Assembly (NCBI RefSeq): GCF_009741275.1
Contig: NZ_WOWS01000002.1
Location: 248,001-312,000 of the forward strand
Direction of reading: 5' to 3'
DNA: 64,000 bases
DNA from: Winogradskyella endarachnes
Lineage (GTDB): Bacteria > Bacteroidota > Bacteroidia > Flavobacteriales > Flavobacteriaceae
Positions within the stretch are counted from its first letter, which is position 1; each line of letters begins with the position of its first letter. The notes below the pieces were generated by a model that was not told the origin of the DNA, did not search any database, and saw only the letters and a list, made by a program, of their open reading frames with translations. Shown here one piece after another: positions 23,322 to 33,013 of this stretch. Both the position numbers and the translations under genes were made by a program.

Positions 23322-25554
23322 AATAACTAGAAACTATTTTCTCACCAGATAGTGCAGCGTGTAATTTAGTTTCAAAGTCTTCTTGTTTAAAGGGTTTAGA
23401 TATAATATCGTTAAAACCAGCTTCACCAAACTCGTGCATTTTGTCTTCTAAAGTAACTGCTGTAAGTGCAAAAATAGTTAGGTCTGTATCAAAAGTTCTA
23501 ATGATTTTTGTTGCCTCTAGACCACTAATTCCTGGCATATGTATATCCATTAATACAACATCATAAGTTACCTCTTTTACTTTTTCTACTGCAGCTTCTC
23601 CATTATCAACAACATCGCAGTAAAGATTCATTTTATTCAGAATCTTTTTTGTAATCATCTGGTTGATTTTGTTGTCTTCTACAATAAGAATTTTAACACT
23701 ACTTAAATCTAAATTATCCATCTTATTAACTTTTTTAACGTCTTGCACTTTTGGTTTGTCTGCCTTTTTATCATATTCTAAAGGAATTTCAAAAAAGAAT
23801 GTTGAGCCTTTGCCAAGCTCGCTCTTTAGATAGATTTTTCCTTTTAAAATTTGAATTAGACCTTTTACAATAGATAAACCAAGACCAGTACCTCCATATT
23901 TTCTATTAATTTGAACAGAGCCTTGAGAGAAACTCTCAAACATATTGTCTTGTTTTTCTTTTGTAATTCCAATACCATTATCTTCAATTTCAAAACGCAC
24001 TTTATATAGACCGTTTTTTTCGTCTAATTTTTGCGCTCTCACCCAGATGTCTCCATCTTTTGTGAATTTAATAGCATTGCCAAGTAGGTTAATTAAGATT
24101 TGGGATATTTTTAGTTGATCGCCGATAAATGTTTCTGGCAAACCATCTTCATATTCAAAATGTATTTTAGTATTCTGGTCGCTAGCAGAGTTGCTAAGTG
24201 CAGAAATTACATTTTCTAATTTGCTTTTTAGATTGAAATTTTCTGGATCTATTTCAACCTTATTTGCTTCAATTTTATTAATTTGTAGGATGTCGTTAAT
24301 AAAGGTTAGTAGGTAGTCACCAGAGAATTTTAGTGATTTTAAATGTGGAATTTGATGCTCCTTAGGTTCTTCATCTAATAGCATGTTTGTTAAGCCTGTA
24401 ACCGCGTATAATGGTGTACGCAACTCGTGGGTAACTGTAGATAAAAAGTTAGCTTTAGTTTTTGAAGCTAACTCAGCTTTTTCTTTAGCAACAATAAGCT
24501 CATCATTTTTTTTATGAAGCATAGTGTTGGTGTTTAATCTTATATTATTGTTTTTATATAAAGATAACGTTAACAGCGATAATATTGTAATTAATGCAAT
24601 ACTTAGAATTGTAGTAATACGTGTAAAAGCACTTTCTGCGGTTACTTCTTCTATCTGTGCTTTAAGTTGCGCATTTTCTGCATCTTGATATTTACTAATA
24701 TATTGTCCAGACATTCCTGGGGATAAGTTTTTACGCTTAATGTTTAATATAGAATCTGATAATTGAATATGTTTTTTTATGTACTCATAAGAGTTTTTGT
24801 AATCTCCATTTTTTTCATAAATATCACTTAAGGTTATAAGAGCTTCATTTAAATTTTCAAGAATTTTATTCTTTTTAGCTATTTCTAAACCTTCTTTAGC
24901 TTGTGACAGCGCTGTTTTATTATGGTTTAATACACTAGAAACTTTTGCATTTTGAATTAAAGCACTGCTTAATTTGTCTTCTTGATTATACTTTTTGGCT
25001 ATTATCATAGTTTTTTCTAACTGTGATTTAGCCTCGTCATAGCGTTCTTGCGCGATATAAACTTTTGCTTCGTTAAGTGTTACATCTGAAATATAGGGTT
25101 CTAAATCTTCCTTTTCAAAAAGATTTTTTGCGTTATTAAAATATTTTAAAGCGTAATCATATTCTTCTAATGTGCTGTGTATTACACCTTTAATATTGTA
25201 TGTAATGGCTAGATTGGTATGGTCTTCATTAGCACGTTGAATCTGGATGGCTCTATGTAATGATATGTTGGCTTGATCTGGTTTATTAACCAAAAACTGA
25301 ACCTTTGCAATTTTAGTGTTTATTTTGCCTTCGTTTATTTTATCGCCCATTTTTTCGGCAATAATTAATGCTTTATCAAGGTTATCTTTGGCATCATAAT
25401 ATTGACCACGATCACTGTTTAATTTCGCCTGGACTAGGTGATTTTCAAGTCTTAAAGTTAACGCGTCGTTGTCTTCAACATTATCTTGCTGTGCTCTAAT
25501 AACACTACAAAAACATACTAAAAATACAAATATGTAATATTTGAAAAGGGACAT
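23314..25554 (-). CDS. Hybrid sensor histidine kinase/response regulator with TPR sensor region
   Basis: 746 residues. A signal peptide (about 1-21) is followed by TPR-like repeats (~40-270) in the periplasm, a transmembrane helix (~315-335), a short coiled coil, HisKA with phospho-acceptor H376 (T-H-E-L-R-T-P), an ATPase domain (G-N-A-I-K-F-T; D-N-G-I-G-I; G-T-G-L-G-L), and a C-terminal receiver domain with phospho-acceptor D670 in L-M-D-I-H-M-P. There is no DNA-binding domain, so output must go through a phosphorelay partner outside the window or through protein contact. Confidence 0.9.
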   Translation of the reverse strand: MSLFKYYIFVFLVCFCSVIRAQQDNVEDNDALTLRLENHLVQAKLNSDRGQYYDAKDNLDKALIIAEKMGDKINEGKINTKIAKVQFLVNKPDQANISLHRAIQIQRANEDHTNLAITYNIKGVIHSTLEEYDYALKYFNNAKNLFEKEDLEPYISDVTLNEAKVYIAQERYDEAKSQLEKTMIIAKKYNQEDKLSSALIQNAKVSSVLNHNKTALSQAKEGLEIAKKNKILENLNEALITLSDIYEKNGDYKNSYEYIKKHIQLSDSILNIKRKNLSPGMSGQYISKYQDAENAQLKAQIEEVTAESAFTRITTILSIALITILSLLTLSLYKNNNIRLNTNTMLHKKNDELIVAKEKAELASKTKANFLSTVTHELRTPLYAVTGLTNMLLDEEPKEHQIPHLKSLKFSGDYLLTFINDILQINKIEANKVEIDPENFNLKSKLENVISALSNSASDQNTKIHFEYEDGLPETFIGDQLKISQILINLLGNAIKFTKDGDIWVRAQKLDEKNGLYKVRFEIEDNGIGITKEKQDNMFESFSQGSVQINRKYGGTGLGLSIVKGLIQILKGKIYLKSELGKGSTFFFEIPLEYDKKADKPKVQDVKKVNKMDNLDLSSVKILIVEDNKINQMITKKILNKMNLYCDVVDNGEAAVEKVKEVTYDVVLMDIHMPGISGLEATKIIRTFDTDLTIFALTAVTLEDKMHEFGEAGFNDIISKPFKQEDFETKLHAALSGEKIVSSYFN

Positions 25555-25574
25555 TCAGTTTGTTTAAATTCGGA

Positions 25575-25582
25575 CAAATATA
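25575..25582 (-). promoter_or_regulatory. TATATTTG -7 element before the hybrid kinase gene
   Basis: Fits TAnnTTTG on the minus strand, about 20 bp before the start codon. No clear -33 box at the usual distance. Confidence 0.45.
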
Positions 25583-25591
25583 ATTATTTAT

Positions 25592-25616
25592 CCGATAAAA
25601 ACCATTATTTTATCGG
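25592..25616 (-). terminator. Hairpin overlapping the 3' end of gap
   Basis: CCGATAAAA (25592-25600) pairs with TTTTATCGG (25608-25616) and includes the stop codon of gap. The U-tract after it is weak, so termination is likely but not certain. Confidence 0.55.
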
Positions 25617-26600
25617 CAAATTGCATATTAAATCCATAATTCTAGAACTGTAACCTGTTTCATTATCATACCATCCTACAATTTTAACCATGTTTCCGAT
25701 AACAGAAGTCATTTGAGCATCAAAAATACAAGAATGAGGATTTCCAACTATATCTATTGACACAATTGGGTCTTCCGTATATTCTAAAATACCTTTTAAG
25801 TGTGTTTCTGCGGCATCTTTAAAAATAGTATTTACTTTTTTAATGGTGGTTGGTTGTTCTACATTGATAGTAATATCTGTTAAAGAACCATTGGCTACCG
25901 GAACTCTTATGCCACAGCCACCGATAACATTAGATAAATCTGGGAAAATTTTTGTAAGAGCCTTTGCGGCACCAGTAGTTGTAGGTACAATGGATTGACC
26001 AGCAGCTCTCGCGCGTCTTAAATCTTTATGTGGTTGATCATGCAAACTTTGATCTGTTGTATAAGAATGTATTGTTGTAATATAGGCTTGTTTAATACCA
26101 AGATGTTTTTTAATTAAAGCAATCATTGGAGCTGCATTGTTAGTGGTACAAGAGGCGTTAGAAATTATGGTTTCATCTCCTTTTAAAGATTGGTCATTTA
26201 CGCCTAATACAATAGTTTTTATGGTGTCTTCTATAGCTGGTACAGATAATATAACGCGTTTGGCGCCATTATTTATATGAAACTGAAGTTCTTCTTTTGT
26301 TTTAAATTTACCTGTTGATTCAATAACAAAATCAGGTTTTACTTGTGACCAATCTACATCTTTTGGATGAGAGGCGTTAAATAACGGTACAGGTACATTA
26401 TTAACAATAATATTATTCTGGTCATTAAAAACGCTAGCGTTTAAAATACCATGGATACTATCGTATTTTAATAAATGACTTAAGGTTTTTGCGTCTGCTA
26501 AATCATTTATAGCAACAACGTTTATATTTGGGTTTTGTAAAGCAAGCCTAAATACTCGTCTACCTATTCTTCCAAAGCCATTGATGGCAACAGAAATCAT
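25605..26600 (-). CDS. gap: Glyceraldehyde-3-phosphate dehydrogenase, type I
   Basis: 331 residues. Rossmann motif G-F-G-R-I-G-R at the N-terminus, N-D-L-A-D at the second strand (NAD-type acidic residue), and the active-site cysteine in S-N-A-S-C-T-T-N-N-A-A-P. In most GAPDHs this reads CTTNCLAP; here the second cysteine is Asn and Leu is Ala. Residues for phosphate binding (T-G-A-A-K-A) are present. It overlaps lipA by one base, which is an unusual neighbour; this may be one of two GAPDH paralogues in the genome. Confidence 0.92.
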   Translation of the reverse strand: MISVAINGFGRIGRRVFRLALQNPNINVVAINDLADAKTLSHLLKYDSIHGILNASVFNDQNNIIVNNVPVPLFNASHPKDVDWSQVKPDFVIESTGKFKTKEELQFHINNGAKRVILSVPAIEDTIKTIVLGVNDQSLKGDETIISNASCTTNNAAPMIALIKKHLGIKQAYITTIHSYTTDQSLHDQPHKDLRRARAAGQSIVPTTTGAAKALTKIFPDLSNVIGGCGIRVPVANGSLTDITINVEQPTTIKKVNTIFKDAAETHLKGILEYTEDPIVSIDIVGNPHSCIFDAQMTSVIGNMVKIVGWYDNETGYSSRIMDLICNLPIK

Positions 26601-27472
26601 TAATTAATATGTTTTTGAGCTTTGTAAGACGACCTTACTAAAGCGTTACTTTCGACATGTCTAAAACCTAATTCTAGTCCAATGTCTTCATATTCTTTAA
26701 ATTGTTCTGGAGTAATAAATTTTTTAACAGGTAGATGTTTTTTACTAGGTTGAAGATACTGCCCAATTGTTACAACATCAACGTCGTTTTCTTTTAAATC
26801 ATGAAGTGTTTGAATAACTTCTTCGCGTTCTTCTCCAAGACCTAACATAATGCCAGATTTTGTTCTACGTTGTCCTTGTGATTTTAAATATTTTAAAACA
26901 CCTAAACTACGATCGTATTGCGCTTGTATTCTAACATCTCGTGTTAAGCGTCTTACAGTTTCTATATTATGTGAAACCACTTCTGGTGCTACGTCTATAA
27001 TTCTATCTATATGTTTTTCTATTCCTTGAAAATCTGGAATTAAAGTCTCTAAAGTTGTTTCAGGATTCATGCGTCTCACAGATTTAACCGTTTCTGCCCA
27101 CATAATACTTCCCATATCTTTAAGGTCATCACGATCTACGCTGGTTAAAACCGCGTGTTTAATTTGCATTAATTTTATTGAGCGCGCTACTTTTTCTGGT
27201 TCGTCCCAATCAACACTTTCTGGTCTACCAGTTTTAACGCCACAAAATCCACAAGAACGTGTGCAAATATTTCCTAAAATCATAAATGTAGCCGTTCCTT
27301 CTCCCCAACATTCACCCATATTTGGGCAACTACCAGATGTACAAATTGTGTTCAATTTGTATTTGTCTACTAATGACCTTAGTTCGGTATATTTTTTGCC
27401 TGTCGGTAATTTTACTCTTAACCATTTTGGCTTGCGTTCTGGTAAAATATTTGATGCGACTTTAGTATCCAT
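26600..27472 (-). CDS. lipA: Lipoyl synthase
   Basis: 290 residues. Radical SAM enzyme that inserts two sulfurs into octanoyl chains on lipoyl domains. The auxiliary cluster ligands [12 protein letters not shown] and the radical [11 protein letters not shown] (CxxxCxxC) are both visible, at about 43-54 and 69-76. Cytoplasmic. The R-S-S-Y-K C-terminal motif with the conserved serine ligand is also present. A TATCTTTG box lies 22 bp upstream of the start. Confidence 0.95.
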   Translation of the reverse strand: MDTKVASNILPERKPKWLRVKLPTGKKYTELRSLVDKYKLNTICTSGSCPNMGECWGEGTATFMILGNICTRSCGFCGVKTGRPESVDWDEPEKVARSIKLMQIKHAVLTSVDRDDLKDMGSIMWAETVKSVRRMNPETTLETLIPDFQGIEKHIDRIIDVAPEVVSHNIETVRRLTRDVRIQAQYDRSLGVLKYLKSQGQRRTKSGIMLGLGEEREEVIQTLHDLKENDVDVVTIGQYLQPSKKHLPVKKFITPEQFKEYEDIGLELGFRHVESNALVRSSYKAQKHIN

Positions 27473-27493
27473 ACGGTTTTCAATTTCTCAAAG

Positions 27494-27501
27494 CAAAGAT
27501 A
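27494..27501 (-). promoter_or_regulatory. TATCTTTG -7 element before lipA
   Basis: Fits TAnnTTTG on the minus strand; the predicted leader is about 15 nt. It would drive lipA-gap. Confidence 0.5.
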
Positions 27502-27609
27502 CGAAGTTAATAATAAAAATGATAGTTAGAACGGTAGTATGATTAATTAAGAACTGAAGCTTTTTTATTTTTTAAACTTACCCTAATCCTTCTTTTAAAG
27601 CTATAATTT

Positions 27610-28155
27610 TTACGCTTTTGTAATAATTGCTGCTAATAATTTTTTAGCTCTAAGTAGTTTAACCTTCACATTATTAATAGGTTCTTTAAGCTCTTCTGAT
27701 ATTTCCTTATAACTTAATTCTTGAAAATATCTCAAATTAATCACTTCCTGATAGTGCGGTTTTAGTTTTTTTATGTCTCTAAGGAGTTTAGCTAAGTTTT
27801 GTTCGGTGATAATTTTATCTTCAGGTGTAGGAGAATCATCAACAATTTGAAAATAATTGTCATTATCATCTTTAGACGTATTTTTAATAGTTTGTTTTTG
27901 CTTTCTTACTAAGTCTATATGAATGTTTTTAGAAATTGTAATAAGCCAGGTTTTAAACTTGTACTCTTCCTTATAAGTATCAATCTTATCAAACGCTTTA
28001 GAAAACGTTTGGATAGTAATATCCTCAGCGTCATTTTCGTTTAAAGTGCGTTTTAATTGAAATGCGTAAACATCGTTCCAAAAAGTATCTAGCAGATATT
28101 TAAATGCAATTTGTTCTTTGTTTTTTGCTTTGTTAATGGCTTCTTTTACTTCCAA
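27610..28155 (-). CDS. Sigma-70 family (ECF-type) RNA polymerase sigma factor
   Basis: 181 residues. Region 2 (about 20-85, with D-A-E-D-I-T-I-Q-T-F and W-L-I-T-I-S-K-N) and region 4 (about 125-175, helix-turn-helix Y-K-E-I-S-E-E-L) are separated by a short linker. No anti-sigma gene is adjacent. Its first ten bases overlap the end of the glycosyltransferase gene upstream, so it is probably co-transcribed with it. Target promoters are unknown. Confidence 0.88.
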   Translation of the reverse strand: MEVKEAINKAKNKEQIAFKYLLDTFWNDVYAFQLKRTLNENDAEDITIQTFSKAFDKIDTYKEEYKFKTWLITISKNIHIDLVRKQKQTIKNTSKDDNDNYFQIVDDSPTPEDKIITEQNLAKLLRDIKKLKPHYQEVINLRYFQELSYKEISEELKEPINNVKVKLLRAKKLLAAIITKA

Positions 28156-29258
28156 TGTATAGGCTTAGATATCTTATTAGCAATAAAGATACTTAATTGT
28201 GTAGTAATTAAAAATAATTCTAAAAATGGCGCAAGTAGAATGAGGTCTTTTTCTTCAAATTTTTTGGCCGTAAAGCCTATGCAGAGCCATTGTATAGTAA
28301 AACGCAGACCAATAAGTAAGACAATCCATTGCCAAGAAAAACCTATAGAAAGTAATAAGATGGAAAGGGTCCAAAATAATAATTGACTAATATAGAAAAG
28401 TCCTAATAAAATTTGATGCTTAGTTTTATAAAGTTTAGCAGTACTTATATGTCTTCTTTTTTGAAGTAACCATGCTCCAAAGGTTGTTTTTGCTTCAGAA
28501 ATTGTAAAACTTTCTTTAGAAAAACATAGCGCCGTATTAGATGAATTTGCGACTTCATTGATAAATAAATCATCATCGCCAGATTTAATATTCATATGGT
28601 TGTTAAACCCACGATTATTGAAAAACAGTTCTTTTGTGTAAGCCATATTGCGGCCAACTCCCATATATGGTATTTTTAATTTTGCGTAAGAGAAATACTG
28701 TAAAGCAGTCATTACAGTTTCAAATCGAATAATTTTATTTAAAAAGGAGAATTTCTTTTTAGCGTATGCTCCATAACCTATAACAATAGAGGTTTTATTA
28801 GAAAAATGAGAACTTATATGAGCAAGCCATTGGCTAGAAGCAGGTGAACAATCTGCATCAGTAAAAACTAAAAAATCGTTACTAGATGCCTTTATTCCTA
28901 ATGTTAATGCGTATTTTTTGTTTCCCCAAAAAGTTTCATTACTTTTTACATCAACAAGTTTTATATTGCTGTTTTTTGAAGCAAAAGTTTCCATAATGTC
29001 TAATGTTTCATCACTAGAGCTATCGTTTACTAATACAATTTCAAAATTAGAATAGGCTTGATTTAAAACCAGAGGAAGATTCTTTTTTAGGTTTTCAGCT
29101 TCATTTTTTGCACAAATAATTACTGAAACAGGTAGTTGTTTTTTTAATCTTGTTTCTGCTCGTTTAATAGCAAAAGACAATAAAAAACTAGAATAGAAAA
29201 TAACCTGTATAGTCACTACTGCAATAAATGCATAGAACAGTATTGAAATAAGCGCCAT
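28146..29258 (-). CDS. Family 2 glycosyltransferase, membrane-bound
   Basis: 370 residues. An N-terminal transmembrane helix, a GT-A domain with V-S-V-I-I-C-A-K-N-E (about 42-51), the metal-binding F-T-D-A-D-C (DxD, ~130), G-D-D-D-L-F (ED-like, about 228) and Q-K-R-R-H in place of QxxRW, then two or three C-terminal helices. The active site faces the cytoplasm. It probably makes an envelope polysaccharide or glycolipid, but the sugar and acceptor cannot be told. The small Cys-containing membrane protein lies 7 bp upstream. Confidence 0.87.
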   Translation of the reverse strand: MALISILFYAFIAVVTIQVIFYSSFLLSFAIKRAETRLKKQLPVSVIICAKNEAENLKKNLPLVLNQAYSNFEIVLVNDSSSDETLDIMETFASKNSNIKLVDVKSNETFWGNKKYALTLGIKASSNDFLVFTDADCSPASSQWLAHISSHFSNKTSIVIGYGAYAKKKFSFLNKIIRFETVMTALQYFSYAKLKIPYMGVGRNMAYTKELFFNNRGFNNHMNIKSGDDDLFINEVANSSNTALCFSKESFTISEAKTTFGAWLLQKRRHISTAKLYKTKHQILLGLFYISQLLFWTLSILLLSIGFSWQWIVLLIGLRFTIQWLCIGFTAKKFEEKDLILLAPFLELFLITTQLSIFIANKISKPIHWK

Positions 29259-29265
29259 TTATGGA

Positions 29266-29469
29266 TTAAGAATGTTGAGGTTCGCTACAATCTTTATATT
29301 GGTCTGGTGTTTTACCACAAAACCCACAAGCTTCACCTTCTTTATTTAACATAGGGTTTTGGCTAGCACAAGTGCCTGCAAATTTCCCGTCTTTTTTAGC
29401 CCAAATTTTTATGGCTATACCTGCAACAGCTAAAGCTAATAAACCTAATGTTAGTAGTAATAATTTCAT
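29266..29469 (-). CDS. Small membrane protein with a C-terminal cysteine cluster
   Basis: 67 residues: one transmembrane helix (about 4-23), then a short soluble part with G-T-C-A-S-Q-N-P and C-G-F-C-G-K-T-P, plus a last Cys near D-C-S. The CxxC could bind metal or form disulfides. I recall similar short proteins in many Flavobacteriia, without a known function. It lies 7 bp before the glycosyltransferase gene. Confidence 0.7.
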   Translation of the reverse strand: MKLLLLTLGLLALAVAGIAIKIWAKKDGKFAGTCASQNPMLNKEGEACGFCGKTPDQYKDCSEPQHS

Positions 29470-29579
29470 CTTTTTTTGATGTCTCTATTTTATAGTGTTA
29501 TACCAAACAATTTTACTATTTACATTTTTAAATAGAATGTGTAGTACTAATTATTTCGCTATCCTTTTTTATTTAGGTG

Positions 29580-29587
29580 CAAAGATA
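29580..29587 (-). promoter_or_regulatory. TATCTTTG -7 element upstream of the small Cys protein
   Basis: Fits TAnnTTTG; leader would be about 100 nt. No clear -33 box. The rest of this 224-bp gap shows no other recognisable feature. Confidence 0.4.
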
Positions 29588-29693
29588 ATGCTTTTAGGTT
29601 TATTTCTGTTTATTTTTCATTGTGACTTAACAAGCTGTTAGAGTGTCTCAATATTATTAATCTTTTAATATTAACTAATTAACGTAATCTATT

Positions 29694-30380
29694 ATGAAAA
29701 AATTATTTGCAGAATTCTTTGGGACATTTTGGCTAGTATTTGGTGGTTGTGGTAGTGCCATTTTTGCTGCTGGTATTCCAGATTTAGGCATAGGCTTTGT
29801 TGGAGTTTCCTTGGCATTTGGTCTTACCGTTTTAACTATGGCGTATGCAGTTGGCCATGTATCTGGAGCACATTTTAATCCGGCTGTATCTATTGGTCTT
29901 TGGGCTGGTGGAAAATTTGATGTTAAAGAATTACCTGGTTATATCTTAGCCCAAGTTATTGGTGCAATTGCTGCAGCTGGTGTTTTGTATCTTATTGTTT
30001 CTGGTAAATCAGGCTTTGAAACGGTTGGTGGTTTTGCTGCTAATGGTTATGGCGAACTTTCACCAGATGGTTACAGTATGGTTTCTGCTTTAGTAGCAGA
30101 ATTTGTGCTTACGGCATTTTTTCTTTTGGTAATTTTAGGGAGTACTTATCCAAAAGCACCAAAAGGTTTTGCTGGTATTGCCATTGGTTTAGCTTTGGTT
30201 TTAATTCACTTAATTAGTATTCCTATTACAAATACGTCTGTAAATCCAGCACGCTCATTAAGTCAGGCTATATTTGCAGATGGTGCTTACTTATCTCAAG
30301 TTTGGTTGTTTTGGGTGGCTCCAATTGCTGGTGCAATAGTAGGAGGTCTTATTCACAAAACTTTATTTTCTAAAGATTAA
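29694..30380 (+). CDS. aqpZ: Aquaporin (AqpZ-like water channel)
   Basis: 228 residues, six transmembrane segments and two half-helices. Both pore motifs are intact: N62-P-A in H-F-N-P-A-V and N184-P-A in S-V-N-P-A-R-S. The residue context (R after the second NPA, small residues nearby) is that of water-selective AqpZ rather than glycerol channels. It is monocistronic, with a strong terminator 20 bp downstream shared with the convergent anti-sigma gene. Confidence 0.94.
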   Translation: MKKLFAEFFGTFWLVFGGCGSAIFAAGIPDLGIGFVGVSLAFGLTVLTMAYAVGHVSGAHFNPAVSIGLWAGGKFDVKELPGYILAQVIGAIAAAGVLYLIVSGKSGFETVGGFAANGYGELSPDGYSMVSALVAEFVLTAFFLLVILGSTYPKAPKGFAGIAIGLALVLIHLISIPITNTSVNPARSLSQAIFADGAYLSQVWLFWVAPIAGAIVGGLIHKTLFSKD

Positions 30381-30400
30381 TGTTTTGAGTTGTTGAAATA

Positions 30401-30432
30401 AAAAGAGGCGCAATTTGTATTGCGCCTCTTTT
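30401..30432. terminator. Bidirectional terminator between aqpZ and the anti-sigma gene
   Basis: Perfect 13-bp stem (30401-30413 with 30420-30432), 6-nt loop, with A and T ends so it works in both directions. Confidence 0.92.
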
Positions 30433-30458
30433 GTTATTAATTAGTTTATTTATAAATG

Positions 30459-31256
30459 CTAATTTTCTTCTTTTAATGAAATTTCAGCTACCTCAGTATC
30501 TTCGTTATCTGCAATACTATTATCTTTTGATTTTATTTTAATGCTTAATGCTAAGGCATCTTCCATGTAAGGAATTTGCTTTAATTTACGGTCAGATTCA
30601 TCAAGTATACCTAAGTTAACCATTTTATCTTGCATTTCTGCCCAGATTTCATAATGTTGCTCTTCTGGTAATTGCGGTAAAGTTATGACATCAATCATCG
30701 ATGTTTTTTCAATTGGATTAATGTATGCTACTGTTTTTAGGTTTTTGGCACGTTCATTACCATTAATTACGTATTTTTTGGCGTCAGGATTATTAAGCTT
30801 TAATAATTCTCTAGACAATTCTTCTAACTTAGAATTATTAGTTTCAATATCACTACGTAAATCGTAAATTTCTTCAACAACAACATTGTTTTCGTTGTTT
30901 AATTCCATGTTTTTTTGATATAACATAAACGATGTAACCGCAAACAAGACAGCAGCAGCACTTGCAGCAATGCTGTACCACGAGGTTTTTTTGTTTTGCA
31001 CTAACTGAATGACTTTAGCATCATTGGTGTCATCTATAGAATCTAAAATATCTTCTAAGATATCATGAGGGACATCTACAGCCCCAGCTTTTGCAATAAT
31101 TTCTAGGTTATCTTGAAGTTTCTCAAATGCTTGTTCTGCTTCAGGATAAGTTGAAATAAAATGTTCTACCTCTTTAGTTTCTTCTAAAGAAGTTTCTCCA
31201 ACCAAATACTTATTGAGTAGGTTAGAGTTTAAAAAAGTATGTAATTTTTGTTCCAT
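30459..31256 (-). CDS. Anti-sigma factor (RskA-like)
   Basis: 265 residues. A cytoplasmic N-terminal part (about 1-95) without the HxxxCxxC zinc motif, one transmembrane helix (about 97-112), a coiled coil (about 115-155) and a periplasmic RskA-type C-terminal domain with L-P-Q-L-P-E-E-Q-H-Y-E-I-W. It lies 2 bp downstream of an ECF sigma gene, so it should hold that sigma at the membrane until a signal releases it. The signal is unknown. Confidence 0.88.
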   Translation of the reverse strand: MEQKLHTFLNSNLLNKYLVGETSLEETKEVEHFISTYPEAEQAFEKLQDNLEIIAKAGAVDVPHDILEDILDSIDDTNDAKVIQLVQNKKTSWYSIAASAAAVLFAVTSFMLYQKNMELNNENNVVVEEIYDLRSDIETNNSKLEELSRELLKLNNPDAKKYVINGNERAKNLKTVAYINPIEKTSMIDVITLPQLPEEQHYEIWAEMQDKMVNLGILDESDRKLKQIPYMEDALALSIKIKSKDNSIADNEDTEVAEISLKEEN

Positions 31257-31258
31257 GA

Positions 31259-31801
31259 TTAATTATTTTCAGGACTGTAAACCTTTTTAAGTTCACGTAA
31301 TCCTATTTTTAATCTAGATTTAATTGTACCAAGGGGAATCTCTAGTTCATCACTAGCTTCTTGTTGTGTCATTCCTTGAAAAAACAAGGCATCTAGCACT
31401 ATTTGGTATTTTTCTTCTAGTCGCCCAACATGTTCTTTAATGTCCATGACATCTTGATTTAAATCCGATGTTGGTAAGATATATACGTCTGATTTATCAA
31501 TTTGGACTTCTTTATGATAACGATTATTAAAACTTCTTAGTTTATCGATAGCTGTATTTCTTGCAATTCTAAATAACCACGTAAATAACTTGGCTTTAGA
31601 AGCATCATATTTAGAAGCATTTTTCCAGACTTTAATAAATGTTTCTTGCAATGCGTCTTGGGCAACTTCTTCGTTAATTGTTATTTTTAAAATAACACCA
31701 TAAAGACTGTTTGAGTAATTTTCGTAAAGTAGATTTAATGCACGCTTATCTCCTTTGTGGAGCAAGTTGATTATTTTTTTCTCTATTGGTGTTATACTCA
31801 A
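31259..31801 (-). CDS. ECF sigma factor paired with the RskA-like anti-sigma
   Basis: 180 residues. Region 2 (about 20-90: A-Q-D-A-L-Q-E-T-F-I-K-V-W and R-I-A-R-N-T-A-I-D) and region 4 (about 128-175: Q-Q-E-A-S-D-E-L, G-T-I-K-S-R-L). The D-A-L-Q-E-T-F-I-K-V-W and T-I-K-S-R motifs resemble the SigK group, which fits the RskA-like partner. A TAATTTTG box (31951-31958, minus) lies about 150 bp upstream. Confidence 0.9.
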   Translation of the reverse strand: MSITPIEKKIINLLHKGDKRALNLLYENYSNSLYGVILKITINEEVAQDALQETFIKVWKNASKYDASKAKLFTWLFRIARNTAIDKLRSFNNRYHKEVQIDKSDVYILPTSDLNQDVMDIKEHVGRLEEKYQIVLDALFFQGMTQQEASDELEIPLGTIKSRLKIGLRELKKVYSPENN

Positions 31802-31969
31802 AGTGTTAAAGTTTATTTTTTTTCAATATTAGACATCCAAATTGGATTTATGAGCGTAAATATAAATAAATACACCATATATAGGTGCTCTCAATATAGT
31901 TTTAGAATGGTTTTTTACTTCACAGTAAGTTGATTAATAGCATTTTCAAACAAAATTATTCTAAATTCA

Positions 31970-31995
31970 AAAGTCCCAATCTAAATTGGGACTTT
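31970..31995 (-). terminator. Terminator after murB
   Basis: 11-bp stem AAAGTCCCAAT/ATTGGGACTTT with a 4-nt loop, just downstream of the murB stop on the minus strand. Confidence 0.88.
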
Positions 31996-31999
31996 TGTT

Positions 32000-33013
32000 T
32001 TAAATAATATTTACTTCTGTTTCTATCTCTATATTAAATATTCTTTTCACGGTTTTTTGAATTAACTGCGCGAGTTCAAATATTTCTTTTCCTGTGGCAT
32101 TACCATAATTAACTAATACCAAGGCTTGTTTTGTATGTACACCATAATCATTAAATCGCTTTCCTTTGAAACCAGATTTTTCAATTAACCAACCAGCAGG
32201 TACTTTAATTTCATTTTCAGAAATTTTATAGGATGGTACCTCAGGGAAATTTTGTTCTAATTTGGAAAAAGCTTCGGCACTAATTATGGGATTTTTAAAA
32301 AAACTTCCGCTATTACCTATTTCTTTAGGGTCTGGTAATTTACTTTGTCTAATTGCTATTATGGCGTCAGAAATATTCTGAATTGTAGGGGCTTTAATGC
32401 CATTAGCTTCTAATTCATTTAATATAATACCATAATCGGTATGCAATTGATGATTAGATTTCGTTAACTCAATATTTACACTTGTAATAATAAATTGTCC
32501 TTTTAATTCTTGTTTAAAAACAGACTCTCTATAACCAAAATTACAATCTTCTTTAGTAAATGTTCTTGTAGTCTGATTTTCTATATTTATGGCTTCACAG
32601 CTTACAAAAACATCTTTAAGTTCTACACCATAAGCACCAATATTTTGTATAGGAGCAGTACCTATATTGCCAGGTATTAATGATAAGTTTTCTATTCCGC
32701 CATAATTATGTTCTAAACACCAAATAACAAAATTGTGCCAATTTTCGCCAGCCATGGCTTTAATAATAACGGTGTTTTTGGTTTCACTAACTACTTCAAT
32801 ACCTTTTAGATTAATATGAAGAACTAAGGCTTCAATGTTTTTGGTAAGTAGCATATTACTGCCTCCACCTAAAATAAATAAAGGCTTATTAAAATGCTCG
32901 GTTAAAACATTTTTAAGTGCTTTTATTGTATCAATATCACAATAGCTTTCTGCAGTGACATCAATACCAAAGGTGTTAAATGATTTTAAAGAAGCATTTT
33001 TAATAATGTCCAT
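32000..33013 (-). CDS. murB: UDP-N-acetylmuramate dehydrogenase
   Basis: 337 residues, type I MurB. It reduces UDP-GlcNAc-enolpyruvate to UDP-MurNAc with NADPH. FAD-binding G-G-G-S-N-M-L (about 49-55), the I-P-G-N-I-G-T-A-P-I-Q-N-I-G-A-Y-G segment near 115-131, and the catalytic serine in G-N-S-G-S-F-F-K-N-P are present. The C-terminal glutamate region also fits. Cytoplasmic. It overlaps the aminotransferase gene by one base, so the two are translationally coupled. Confidence 0.94.
   Translation of the reverse strand: MDIIKNASLKSFNTFGIDVTAESYCDIDTIKALKNVLTEHFNKPLFILGGGSNMLLTKNIEALVLHINLKGIEVVSETKNTVIIKAMAGENWHNFVIWCLEHNYGGIENLSLIPGNIGTAPIQNIGAYGVELKDVFVSCEAINIENQTTRTFTKEDCNFGYRESVFKQELKGQFIITSVNIELTKSNHQLHTDYGIILNELEANGIKAPTIQNISDAIIAIRQSKLPDPKEIGNSGSFFKNPIISAEAFSKLEQNFPEVPSYKISENEIKVPAGWLIEKSGFKGKRFNDYGVHTKQALVLVNYGNATGKEIFELAQLIQKTVKRIFNIEIETEVNII

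Noticed and set aside
27069-27542. 157-codon plus-strand ORF
   Set aside because: Antisense to lipA; no recognisable domain.
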